A stretch of 64,000 nucleotides of DNA from Luteibaculum oceani (GTDB lineage: Bacteria > Bacteroidota > Bacteroidia > Flavobacteriales_D > Luteibaculaceae). Below are positions 52,606 through 60,900 of the stretch, piece by piece (position 1 is the stretch's first letter; the number at the start of each line of letters is the position of its first letter). The DNA lies in NCBI RefSeq assembly GCF_007995015.1, contig NZ_VORB01000009.1:62001-126000 (forward strand). Direction: 5' to 3'. Below the pieces are notes generated by a model. The model was not told the DNA's origin and searched no databases. It saw only the letters and a program-made list of their open reading frames with translations. The position numbers and the translations under genes were made by a program.

Positions 52606-53464
52606 TAACACACCTAGTCCAGAGGAAAAAAAGCTTTTTTCTAAGGTAGAAACTCGCTACAGTAGGAGTAAGGAAGCGGTATGGGCCGATTTGGAAAAGG
52701 ACCTTTTTTCCAATGGAATTGAAACAAAATCTAAATCTTTTATAGGCAAGGTAATTCCTCTTTACTTTAGGTACGTTGCTGCTGCTAGTGTAGCGGCACT
52801 AATAGGGGCGTTTTTATTTATGCGCTTATCCACGAAAGTGGTTACTACCCAGTTTGCTGAATCCAAAACAGTGGATTTGCCCGATGGATCCTCAGTAGTG
52901 CTTAATGCTAATTCTAAACTTACTTATTTTCCATACTGGTGGAATTTTTCCAGAGAATTAAAGCTGGAGGGCGAGGGCTTTTTTCAGGTGAAAAAGGGTA
53001 AGAATTTCGAGGTTAGTTCTAGTTTGGGATCAACAAGGGTGTTGGGAACTTCTTTCAACATTTTCTCTCGCAACAATGGCTATCAAGTTTATTGCTCTAC
53101 TGGAAAAGTGGCTGTGAAAAATACCCAGGGGACGGAAAAACAAATCACGCCTGGCGAATTGGTAGATATCCAACCAGGAAAGGAGATAAAGGTGAAAAAG
53201 GCAGATGAGGTAGCCGTTTTAAGCTGGAAACAAAATCGGTTTTCATACAATACCACTCCACTAGGAAAGGTGTTTAAGGATTTTGAAAATTATTACGGTG
53301 TGAAAATTTTGGTAGGATCTAAAGAAATTTACAACAACTATTACACCGGAGTTTTTTCTAGGTCGCTGAGTAAAGAAGATGCTTTAACGGTGGTATGTAA
53401 AAGCTTTAACTTAAAATTTAATACCAGCGATAACAACCGTTTTGTAATTTCTAGTGGGGATTAG
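52586..53464 (+). CDS. FecR-family anti-sigma factor
   Basis: 292 residues: cytoplasmic N-terminus, single transmembrane helix (YVAAASVAALIGAFLFM, about 64-80), FecR domain in the periplasm (about 95-195; VDLPDGSSVVLNANSKLTYF, LEGEGFFQVKKGKNFEV, VLGTSFNIFS), and a DUF4974-type C-terminal domain (about 215-292; FKDFENYYGVKILVGS, YTGVFSRSLSKEDAL). It relays a signal from the STN domain of the receptor to the sigma factor. Overlaps the sigma gene and is three bases from the receptor gene. Confidence 0.93.
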   Translation: MSSNHPDNTPSPEEKKLFSKVETRYSRSKEAVWADLEKDLFSNGIETKSKSFIGKVIPLYFRYVAAASVAALIGAFLFMRLSTKVVTTQFAESKTVDLPDGSSVVLNANSKLTYFPYWWNFSRELKLEGEGFFQVKKGKNFEVSSSLGSTRVLGTSFNIFSRNNGYQVYCSTGKVAVKNTQGTEKQITPGELVDIQPGKEIKVKKADEVAVLSWKQNRFSYNTTPLGKVFKDFENYYGVKILVGSKEIYNNYYTGVFSRSLSKEDALTVVCKSFNLKFNTSDNNRFVISSGD

Positions 53465-53467
53465 ATT

Positions 53468-55924
53468 ATGCGAACCGCGCTCCTGATTTTACTTCTCCAA
53501 TTAAGTGCCTTTTTAAGTGCGCAAAATACTGTTGCACTTAATTATGATAAGGAGGTATTAAACGAGGTGTTACTGGAGCTTAGTGATCGTTACAATTTTG
53601 AACTTTCTATTAATGCTGAACTATCTGATGCTTGTAGGGTATCGGTCAATCAAAATTTCTCAAATATTTCAGAGGCTGTAGCGCATTTAGCTAAGTTGTG
53701 TGGACTAAAGCTGGATAAGGTAGGAACCGTTTTTGTGATTACTCAAAATCCGCAAGCATCTGAGCCATTTGCGGGGATAGGAGAGAATCAAATTCAGCAG
53801 GAATTTCTATATCATGGAGTAATCCGTGAACCGAAAAATGGAGAAGTATTGCCTTATTCGGTTATTCAATGCGGAAATAAGCGGGTATTAAGCGACGAAA
53901 ATGGTCGTTTCTCTTTTGTTACCGGAAATAGAAAGGAGCAGTTAATGGTGCATTCCTTGGGATATAAATTAAGTGATACGCTAATTGCCAGTGGTGGATT
54001 TTTGTCCCTAGAACTTAAACCAGAAATTTTGCAACTACAGGAAGTTGAGGTTTTAAATGGCGTAAGCCCAACCGAGGGAAATGTTGCTTCAGAACCAGGT
54101 TCAATCCAGTTTTCGGATATAGGAAACACCTTCGTAGCCGGACAATCCAATAACTTAATTTTTAACAATTTACGGCTGTATCCTGGGGTAATGGCAAGTG
54201 GAGAAAGCATCGGTGATTATGTAATTCGAGGATCTTTTTCGGGAAATAATCAGGTGCTTTTTGATGGAATTACCCTGTTTAATGCAACGGGTATAAACAA
54301 CGATATAGGTACTGTAAACCCATATTTAGTGAAGCATTTAGAACTTAATAAAAGCAATTTCTCTTCTTTAACCGGAGATCGAGTTGAGAATTTAATTACT
54401 ATAACGGGTAGGGAGGGAAGTTTTAACCGTACCGAGGCAAAACTCAATGTTACCAATCACTTGGCGGGTGGATACCTAAACATTCCACTGGTAAAAGATC
54501 ACGTAAATTTCCAGTTAGCCGGACGAAAGACATACTTCGATTTTTGGGACTTATCATCCAGTCCAGGCGAAGAAAAAGACTTGCTCTTGCCAAGCTATGA
54601 TTTCGAAGAATGGAATGCCAAATTATCCGTGCGCCTGAATTCTGGTGATAGGATTAGCTTTAATAGTTTGCAGACTACCGATAAATACGAGGCAAAATTA
54701 TTGGGACCGAAACGCAGAAATCAGGTCTTCAGAAATTTGGAAGCTCTATCCACCCAAAAGGGATACTCTTTTAATTACACCAGCGGAGCTTGGCAGCAGG
54801 GGATTTCTTCTGTGAGCATAGCTTTTTCAAGTTTTCTCCCAGAGGTTTTAAATAGCTATACGGTAGATTTTAAAAATAATACGGAGCAGCTCAGTAGTTC
54901 CTCCTGGAAAAATGGCGTGGAAGAAACCGTAGCTAAATTTAGCCATCAATTTGTACAGCAAAACGCTCACGCTGTTAGTCTAGGTGTGAGTTATACCCAT
55001 TCTAGTACCAGTCTAAACAACATTTTAAACGAACGTGTTCAAAGCTTTGATAATAGCCTAGCGCGGGTTTCCTTTTTTGGTGAGGATAGAATCCAGATTG
55101 GTAAAAAGACCATTTTTACACCTGGACTACGGGTGGATGTTGTAGATCAATTAGCTAGCAATTACCTACAACCCCGACTGGCTATACAGCATTATCTAAA
55201 CCCAAGTTGGAAGATGTATGCATCCTGGGGCAGATATAATCAGTTTTTATTTAAAACAACCACCATAGATGGCCGTGGAAACCTCGGGTCTATCTGGAGT
55301 GTGGCAGATGATCAACGCAGATTACCTCTAAAATCTAATCAAAGCACCGCTGGATTTTTATGGACCCATAGTGCATGGGAACTCAATGTTGAAGGTTACT
55401 ACAAGTATTTAAGCAACCTTCAGCGCGTTTATTTAGCACAAAGTTTGGGGGATAAATTTCAATTGGGCAACGGCGAGGCATACGGCTTGGATGTAATGCT
55501 GAGGAAAAAATTAAAGCAACATAACTTTTTATGGTCTTATTCTGTAGGTCGCATACAGGAAAAGTTTAATACCGATGATTACGTGTTAGCTGCACAGCAT
55601 CAAGGTCATGAAGTTAAATTTTCCTATAGTGTTAATTTTCAGAAGTTTAAAGCTAACGTCGTACATGTTTACGGCTCTGGATTTCAGGGTAGTGGGTTAA
55701 GTGCAGATATAAACAGCACTACTCCATACCACCGAACAGATGTGGCGGCAGAGTATAATCTAATGGATGAAACCTGTCATTTAGACCTAGGATTTTCCAT
55801 TTTAAACCTTTTCAATAAGGAAAACATACGGCTTAACCAGTCGGTAAATTTTCCAGATGGCGATAGGGTAAATACTTTGGGAATTCCCTTCACTCCAACT
55901 CTGTATTTAAATCTTAGTTTTTAA
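53468..55924 (+). CDS. STN-domain TonB-dependent receptor
   Basis: 818 residues. Signal peptide LILLLQLSAFLSAQ. STN (secretin/TonB short N-terminal) domain at about 20-95 (VALNYDKEVLNEVLLELSDR, CRVSVNQNFSNISEAVAHLA), a carboxypeptidase-like domain (about 118-195), plug (GDYVIRGSFSGNNQVLFDGI, about 240) and a barrel to the end (TPTLYLNLSF). The STN domain contacts FecR-type proteins. Shorter than SusC (~1000). No SusD partner follows, which argues against polysaccharide uptake; a siderophore, peptide or signal ligand is possible. Confidence 0.92.
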   Translation: MRTALLILLLQLSAFLSAQNTVALNYDKEVLNEVLLELSDRYNFELSINAELSDACRVSVNQNFSNISEAVAHLAKLCGLKLDKVGTVFVITQNPQASEPFAGIGENQIQQEFLYHGVIREPKNGEVLPYSVIQCGNKRVLSDENGRFSFVTGNRKEQLMVHSLGYKLSDTLIASGGFLSLELKPEILQLQEVEVLNGVSPTEGNVASEPGSIQFSDIGNTFVAGQSNNLIFNNLRLYPGVMASGESIGDYVIRGSFSGNNQVLFDGITLFNATGINNDIGTVNPYLVKHLELNKSNFSSLTGDRVENLITITGREGSFNRTEAKLNVTNHLAGGYLNIPLVKDHVNFQLAGRKTYFDFWDLSSSPGEEKDLLLPSYDFEEWNAKLSVRLNSGDRISFNSLQTTDKYEAKLLGPKRRNQVFRNLEALSTQKGYSFNYTSGAWQQGISSVSIAFSSFLPEVLNSYTVDFKNNTEQLSSSSWKNGVEETVAKFSHQFVQQNAHAVSLGVSYTHSSTSLNNILNERVQSFDNSLARVSFFGEDRIQIGKKTIFTPGLRVDVVDQLASNYLQPRLAIQHYLNPSWKMYASWGRYNQFLFKTTTIDGRGNLGSIWSVADDQRRLPLKSNQSTAGFLWTHSAWELNVEGYYKYLSNLQRVYLAQSLGDKFQLGNGEAYGLDVMLRKKLKQHNFLWSYSVGRIQEKFNTDDYVLAAQHQGHEVKFSYSVNFQKFKANVVHVYGSGFQGSGLSADINSTTPYHRTDVAAEYNLMDETCHLDLGFSILNLFNKENIRLNQSVNFPDGDRVNTLGIPFTPTLYLNLSF

Positions 55925-56118
55925 AAGCCGGGTGGGCCAATCAGCCAATTCGCTAATTAGCTTTGTTTCATTTTTGGTTTACACATTGATGAATCCCTAC
56001 ATTACTCCATTTCCACATTGCTTAATTAACCCAACTCTCTCGGCGTGATTACAAATCCCGCAACGCCATGCGGTATTTTTAGTCTACGAATTCTATCCCT
56101 TACTTCCGTCCATTCATA
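55925..56118. other. Spacer with short repetition
   Basis: GCCAATTCGCTAATTAGC-like string at 55936-55963, then CATTACTCCATTTCCACATTG repetition and a GATTACAAATCCCGCAACGC / CATGCGGTATTTTTAG segment. No gene. Confidence 0.45.
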
Positions 56119-56179
56119 CCAGAACTACTTCACCCAAACCCCAACGGTCGTCCCGTTGGATTTGCAATCCAACCTCAGA
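56119..56179. repeat. Dispersed element, copy C (partial)
   Basis: CCAGAACTACTTCACCC, ACGGTCGTCCCGTTGGATTT and AATCCAACCTCAGAAG keep the right half of the 105-base element, including TTGGATT-TGC-AATCCAA. The left hairpin is missing; instead CGAATTCTAT (56087) precedes it as in the decayed 3571 copy. Downstream to 56297 only CATTTTCACATTGTTATCTT-like repetition is seen. Confidence 0.75.
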
Positions 56180-56297
56180 AGTGACAAATTATCCCACTTT
56201 ACCATTTCTACATTTTCACATTGTTATCTTGTTACACTATTTCACCCCGCTCATCGAAATGGAACCATTGCCGTAGAATAATGGATAACTTTAGCAG

Positions 56298-56954
56298 ATG
56301 GTTGTCTTGGTGAGGTTATTTAGTTTTCTTACTTGTTTTTATCTGGCATTTTCATTGCAGGCCCAAGTGCCCTTTGAACACATGATAGGTACAGAAAATG
56401 CAAGTTTCGATGTACTCTTTGCTAAGCCTTTGAAAATGAAATCTGGGGAGAATTCACAACTGGGCTTGTTTACCAGAAATAGGGTTGAATTTCCAAGTTT
56501 TAATAACGAGCAGAATTCTCCTTTTTTTCTAAGCCTTAACATTCTATCATACAATTTAAAATGGAGTGGAAATTTAAACCCCGTTCTACAAGCTCAGGTA
56601 GATAATTTTGGGTTTACTCTTAAAACGGGACTTCAATGGTTACATATTGCCGAAAAACACTTCTTTTTAATCATAGCCACTTATGATATCTACACCCAGC
56701 CACTTATCGATAATTTTCTGGTGTATCGATGGTTTCCGCAAGTCTCAAATCGGCTAGTTGGTTTTTTGCAATTCGAAATGGTAAACCTGGTTCCAATAAA
56801 TACTGGAGTGAATATTTTAAAACAACGTTTAAAGCTCGGTAGAAAAAAGGGCGACTGGCAATATGGATTTGGGTTAGATCATAATTGGATTGGCGTTACC
56901 AAGCTGCAATCATCATTCAATCCTGGCCTTTTTGTACGATACGAATTTCTCTAA
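56298..56954 (+). CDS. Secreted beta-rich protein, probable outer-membrane barrel
   Basis: 218 residues. Signal peptide VRLFSFLTCFYLAFSLQAQ. The mature protein consists of short amphipathic strands (FFLSLNILSYNLKWSG, FGFTLKTGLQWLHIA, LVGFLQFEMVNLVPINTG) and ends in an aromatic strand FNPGLFVRYEFL, as outer-membrane barrels do. It has no family name that I recognise. TAACTTTA ten bases upstream is one mismatch from a -7 element. The stop shares bases with the stop of the convergent peroxidase gene. Confidence 0.7.
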   Translation: MVVLVRLFSFLTCFYLAFSLQAQVPFEHMIGTENASFDVLFAKPLKMKSGENSQLGLFTRNRVEFPSFNNEQNSPFFLSLNILSYNLKWSGNLNPVLQAQVDNFGFTLKTGLQWLHIAEKHFFLIIATYDIYTQPLIDNFLVYRWFPQVSNRLVGFLQFEMVNLVPINTGVNILKQRLKLGRKKGDWQYGFGLDHNWIGVTKLQSSFNPGLFVRYEFL

Positions 56955-58084
56955 TTAGTTGTAATGAATGGATTAGAATAGGCTTCGTGAGATCTGATGT
57001 TTTCTGAACTTAGGGTTTTTAGAAAAGCAAGAAGGGCCTCCTTTTCCTCCTTGTTCATGTTCATTTTAAAGCCTTCTCCATTTTCATCCACAATATGTCG
57101 ATCTAGGTTGCCATCTCCGTTGGTAAGTCCAGAATTATAATGTTCTATAACCTCTTCTAAGGTGGCCATAGAACCATCGTGCATATAGGGGCCTCTACTG
57201 GCAATATCTACCAAGGTGGTGCTTTTAAATGCTCCAACATCTTGGGGGTTTCCACTGGTTTGGTAGGTGCCAAAATCCCCGTTTCTAACGCCGTTATTTC
57301 TTGGGTTGGCAGCAACAAAAGCGTTGGTAATATGGCAAGAGGAGCAGTTTACTTTCTTGGAACCAAAAAATATCTCTTTGCCCAAATTTTCTTGAAATGT
57401 AAAACCAGGAAAAGGACTTTTGGGGTCTCTATTTCCCTTTGCAGCGTGATATTTGGTATCGGAACTTACAATGGATCTAACAAATTGGGCTAGTGCTTTA
57501 GCAATTAGGGTAGCGTGGATGCTATCCGATCCAAAAGCCTTTTTAAATAACCACGGGTAGTAGCTGGTTTTAGCCAATTTTAATTCCAAACTGTCCAGAG
57601 GCATGCCCATCTCTACCTTGTCTTGTATGGGCATAAGGACTTGTTCTTCTAAAGTTGCCGCTCTCTCATCCCAAAAAAAGCGCCCCGACGCATAATACCG
57701 AGCGTTGATTAATGACATGCTATGGCGCGTAGTTTTTCCTCCTTCGAAACCCGTGCTAAATCTTGCTGTGTCACTAAATCCATGTGCTTGTATGTGGCAG
57801 CTGGCACAGGAAATTCTATTGTTTTTTGATAGTTTTTTATCGTAAAAAAGTACCCTTCCTAATGTAGCTCCCCAGTTACTAATTACATTTTCGGCACTTT
57901 CGTTGTCTTGAACCTGGGTGAAATTATCCTGGTATGCCTCGTGAAAGGCTAATTGCTGGTAATTGTAGGGCTCGGCTGGGATGCGCAATTCCTGGGGTAC
58001 TTCACTAGCTGGGACTGGTTCCGTACAAACCGTACAGGCAGCAAAGGTAAATCCAAGAAATAAATAAAGAAGAAGACCTTTCAT
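56951..58084 (-). CDS. Di-haem cytochrome c peroxidase (MauG/CcpA family)
   Basis: 377 residues. Lipoprotein-type signal YLFLGFTFAAC (Cys16). Two haem c sites: CASCHIQAHG (about 96-100) and CSSCHITNAF (about 248-252). Conserved flanks LGRVLFYDKKLSKNNRISCA, ALAQFVRSIVSSDTKYHAA, YMHDGSMATLEEVIEHYNSG. It reduces hydrogen peroxide in the periplasm or, in MauG-like members, performs long-range oxidations. Two tandem peroxidase domains as usual for the family. Divergent from the pseudouridine synthase gene. Confidence 0.93.
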   Translation of the reverse strand: MKGLLLYLFLGFTFAACTVCTEPVPASEVPQELRIPAEPYNYQQLAFHEAYQDNFTQVQDNESAENVISNWGATLGRVLFYDKKLSKNNRISCASCHIQAHGFSDTARFSTGFEGGKTTRHSMSLINARYYASGRFFWDERAATLEEQVLMPIQDKVEMGMPLDSLELKLAKTSYYPWLFKKAFGSDSIHATLIAKALAQFVRSIVSSDTKYHAAKGNRDPKSPFPGFTFQENLGKEIFFGSKKVNCSSCHITNAFVAANPRNNGVRNGDFGTYQTSGNPQDVGAFKSTTLVDIASRGPYMHDGSMATLEEVIEHYNSGLTNGDGNLDRHIVDENGEGFKMNMNKEEKEALLAFLKTLSSENIRSHEAYSNPFITTN

Positions 58085-58130
58085 TTTACCAATTGACGAC
58101 CTAAAATTATTACAAAGGAATTAAAGGAAC

Positions 58131-58138
58131 TATTTTTG
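58131..58138 (+). promoter_or_regulatory. -7 element of the pseudouridine synthase gene
   Basis: TATTTTTG fits TAnnTTTG, about 22 bases before ATG 58160. A TTG start at 58136 would overlap this element. Confidence 0.5.
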
Positions 58139-58159
58139 CGAAATATTAATGGGGCTATA

Positions 58160-59839
58160 ATGCTGGGGAAAAAGGGTGAGCTATTTCATAAATTAGAATT
58201 TAACGAAGAGGAAATCGAAATTCCACAAAAATTCACCTTCCCTTTTAATTACTCACCCCACCCGTTATCCGTGTTAGCGGTCGACCAGCTTAAGACATTT
58301 TTGGCATCTGAAAACGATATTCCCTACGATTTTGGTATTGGAGTAAACAGCATGGGATTTGGTAAAATGTTCGGCGTGCTTGTAGTTCGAAATCCGGATA
58401 ATGAAATTGGTTTTTTAGCGGCATTTTCAGGTCAGCTCGGTGCACAGAGCAGGCATCATAATTTTGTGCCTCCTATTTTCGATATGTACGAACAGGACAG
58501 CTACTTCCACAACGGAATGAAAGCTGTTTCGGCTATAACCACAGAAATTGAACATTTAGAAGGGGCTAGCGAAATCTCTATTGCAAAGCAAGAATTAGAA
58601 TCTGTTAAGCAGGAGGCAGAACTTGATCTTAAGCGTTTGAAAAAGGAAATTAAAGCGGCTAAAAAGGAAAGGGATCAAAAAAGGATTGAGCTTAAAAATC
58701 AGACTCCAGAAATAGCAAAAAGGATAGAGGAGGAGCTGGCAAAAGCCTCTAAGGAACAGCATTTTACCCTTAAGAAGGCCAAGAAATATTACGAGTATAA
58801 GATTAAGGAAGCGGAAGAGCATTTGATAAAAGCCAAAGCAGAATTGCAAGCCAAAAAGGAGGAACGCACCAATTTATCTATGCATCTTCAGGCTTGGTTA
58901 TTCAACCAGTTCGATTTTTTAAATGCTAAGGGGGAGCGTAGAAATGTTGGGGACATCTTCAGTGAAACGGCGTTTAAAATTCCACCCTCTGGAGCTGGAG
59001 ATTGTGCCGCACCTAAACTGCTTCAATTTGCATTCGAGAATGGCTATACCCCTTTGTGTATGGCCGAGTTTTGGTGGGGGAAGAGTCCAGCCTCTGAAAT
59101 AAGACAGCATGGCAATTATTATCCCTCATGTAAAGGAAAGTGTGAACCCATTTTAGGGCATATGTTAGCCGGGTTGAAAGTGGATGAAAATCCCATGAAA
59201 CAAACCGATGACACCGAGGTAGATTTACCCATTTTGTTTGAGGATGAAGATATTTTAGTGGTCGATAAACCGGCTGAATTTCTAGCCGTTCCTGGTAAAA
59301 TAGAAAGAGACTCTGTTTATAACCGAGTTAAAAGTTGGTACCCAGATTTAGATACCCCATGGATTATTCATAGGCTGGATATGTCTACATCTGGGCTCAT
59401 GGTTCTTGCAAAGAATAAAAAGGCCCATGAGTTTATCCAAAAACAATTTATCCAGCGCACCATGGATAAATCCTATCAAGCCTTAGTAGTAGGAAAAGTA
59501 GCGGAAGATGAGGGGGAAATTAATTTACCCCTAGTAGGAAACGTTACGGATAGGCCTAGGCAAAAAGTTTGTTTTGAAACCGGAAAATCAGCTCGAACGC
59601 TGTGGCAAGTGCTAGAAAGAAATAAAAATATAACGCGATTGGCCCTAAAACCAGTAACGGGGCGCACCCATCAACTTCGGGTACATTGTGCACATAACGA
59701 TGGGTTGGGGCATCCTATAAAAGGAGATGATTTATACGGAAAAAGGGGGGAGCGACTGTATCTGCATGCTCATACTATAAGTTTCGTTCACCCAACAAGT
59801 AGAGAATTAGTTAATTTTATGGCTCCGGTACCCTTTTAG
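58160..59839 (+). CDS. RluA-family pseudouridine synthase with long N-terminal extension
   Basis: 559 residues. The last ~200 residues are the catalytic domain: ILVVDKPAEFLAVPGK (about 368), IHRLDMSTSGLMVLAKN with the catalytic Asp (about 410), GRTHQLRVHCAH (about 506), and HPIKGDDLYGK. The first ~350 residues are an extension: a globular part (about 20-130), a Lys/Glu-rich coiled coil (about 140-245; ELDLKRLKKEIKAAKKERDQ), and a Cys-containing part (about 285-340; PPSGAGDCAAPKLLQFAFEN, YYPSCKGKCEPILG). ATG 58160 rather than TTG 58136. This long form occurs in marine bacteria; the extension's job is unknown. rRNA or tRNA uridine is the substrate. Confidence 0.9.
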   Translation: MLGKKGELFHKLEFNEEEIEIPQKFTFPFNYSPHPLSVLAVDQLKTFLASENDIPYDFGIGVNSMGFGKMFGVLVVRNPDNEIGFLAAFSGQLGAQSRHHNFVPPIFDMYEQDSYFHNGMKAVSAITTEIEHLEGASEISIAKQELESVKQEAELDLKRLKKEIKAAKKERDQKRIELKNQTPEIAKRIEEELAKASKEQHFTLKKAKKYYEYKIKEAEEHLIKAKAELQAKKEERTNLSMHLQAWLFNQFDFLNAKGERRNVGDIFSETAFKIPPSGAGDCAAPKLLQFAFENGYTPLCMAEFWWGKSPASEIRQHGNYYPSCKGKCEPILGHMLAGLKVDENPMKQTDDTEVDLPILFEDEDILVVDKPAEFLAVPGKIERDSVYNRVKSWYPDLDTPWIIHRLDMSTSGLMVLAKNKKAHEFIQKQFIQRTMDKSYQALVVGKVAEDEGEINLPLVGNVTDRPRQKVCFETGKSARTLWQVLERNKNITRLALKPVTGRTHQLRVHCAHNDGLGHPIKGDDLYGKRGERLYLHAHTISFVHPTSRELVNFMAPVPF

Positions 59840-59886
59840 AAGACGATGGAACAAAACGTGGAGAAAATGGTTTCAATTTCTTAAGC

Positions 59887-60777
59887 ATGAATAAGTTTTC
59901 AATTAAAGAAGTTGAGGCCTACACAGGTATAAAGGCGCACACCATTAGGATATGGGAGCAACGCTACAAAATTGTTGAGCCCAAAAGAACTGCAACCAAT
60001 ATTCGCTACTACGATTCTAGGGATTTAAAAACCTTACTCAACATCTCTTTCCTTAACCAGAATGGATATAAGATTAGTAAGCTGGCTAGTTTGTCTGAAG
60101 AGGAAATTGCAAAACTTGTTCGATCTAAGGATAAACACAACAGAGGAGATTGTTCTTTCTCTGATTCCCTTAAAATGGGAATGTTGTCATTCGATAAAAA
60201 AGTAGTTGAAAACGCAATCGATGATTATCAATCTCAGCACGGTTGGGAAAAAACGATGGAAGAACTGGTTTTTCCATTTGTTTGCCAAATTGGAACACTG
60301 TGGCAAACGGGAATGATAGATCCTTGTCACGAGCATTTTATGACTACAGTGGTAAAAAACCGGTTGATTTCGGCCATCAGCGATGTAGAGCATAGTGTAA
60401 AGCCCTACCGTAAAGAAAAATTCTTATTAATACTTCCAGATGGGGAATGGCATGAACTTTCGCTTCAGTATCTCAATTACAAATTGGTCTCAAAAGGATT
60501 TGAAGTAATCTTCCTAGGGCAATCCGTTCCTCTTTTAAATCTTGCAAATGCCATAAAACGCATTCAGCCAAACTATGTAGTAATGGCTATAACCTCCGCT
60601 GCAGTGGCCCAAGAGGTGGTGGATAAAATTGATTTGGTGAAGCAAGAGATTACAGAATTCAACACTCAGTTTCTTATTGCGAACTCAGCCGAAGATGAGT
60701 TTAGCCTAAGCGAAATAGGCGATAGTTTTAAGGAAATGGGCACGCTCTACAGTTTTGTTGAAGAAAAATTAAAATAA
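59887..60777 (+). CDS. CarH/LitR-like MerR regulator with cobalamin-binding domain
   Basis: 296 residues. MerR helix-turn-helix at 1-70 (FSIKEVEAYTGIKAHTIRIW, EQRYKIVEPKRT). Helical-bundle B12 cap at about 95-170 containing Trp139 and Glu149-His150, the Wx9EH arrangement that binds adenosylcobalamin in CarH photoreceptors (LWQTGMIDPCHEHF). Rossmann B12 domain at about 175-296 with ligand-type His189 in GEWHELSLQYLNYK (ExHxxS, where the consensus is ExHxxG or DxHxxG) and GFEVIFLGQSVPLLNL. Such proteins repress carotenoid and sigma genes in the dark and release DNA in light. An ECF sigma gene follows after 121 bases. Confidence 0.92.
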   Translation: MNKFSIKEVEAYTGIKAHTIRIWEQRYKIVEPKRTATNIRYYDSRDLKTLLNISFLNQNGYKISKLASLSEEEIAKLVRSKDKHNRGDCSFSDSLKMGMLSFDKKVVENAIDDYQSQHGWEKTMEELVFPFVCQIGTLWQTGMIDPCHEHFMTTVVKNRLISAISDVEHSVKPYRKEKFLLILPDGEWHELSLQYLNYKLVSKGFEVIFLGQSVPLLNLANAIKRIQPNYVVMAITSAAVAQEVVDKIDLVKQEITEFNTQFLIANSAEDEFSLSEIGDSFKEMGTLYSFVEEKLK

Positions 60778-60862
60778 TTTAAACAACAGGAAGGTTAGTA
60801 ATAGCAAGGGGTTTAGGCTTTTTAACACTCTTGCTGTCTCATTTTGACTTGGATTCAATGTT

Positions 60863-60900
60863 ATTTTGTTTAATATTTGTGTAAGAAAATTAAACAAAAT
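60863..60900. promoter_or_regulatory. Perfect 12-base inverted repeat at the sigma gene start (candidate operator)
   Basis: ATTTTGTTTAAT (60863-60874) and ATTAAACAAAAT (60889-60900) are exact complements separated by 14 bases. The right arm ends inside the ATG (60899-60901) of the ECF sigma gene. Near-consensus promoter strings (TATTTTG at 60862-60868, TAATATTTG at 60871-60879) lie inside it. Candidate binding site for the upstream MerR protein or a translation-blocking hairpin. Confidence 0.7.

Noticed and set aside
59840-59886. Cobalamin riboswitch upstream of the B12-type regulator
   Set aside because: The gap is only 47 bases and lacks a B12-box-like string.
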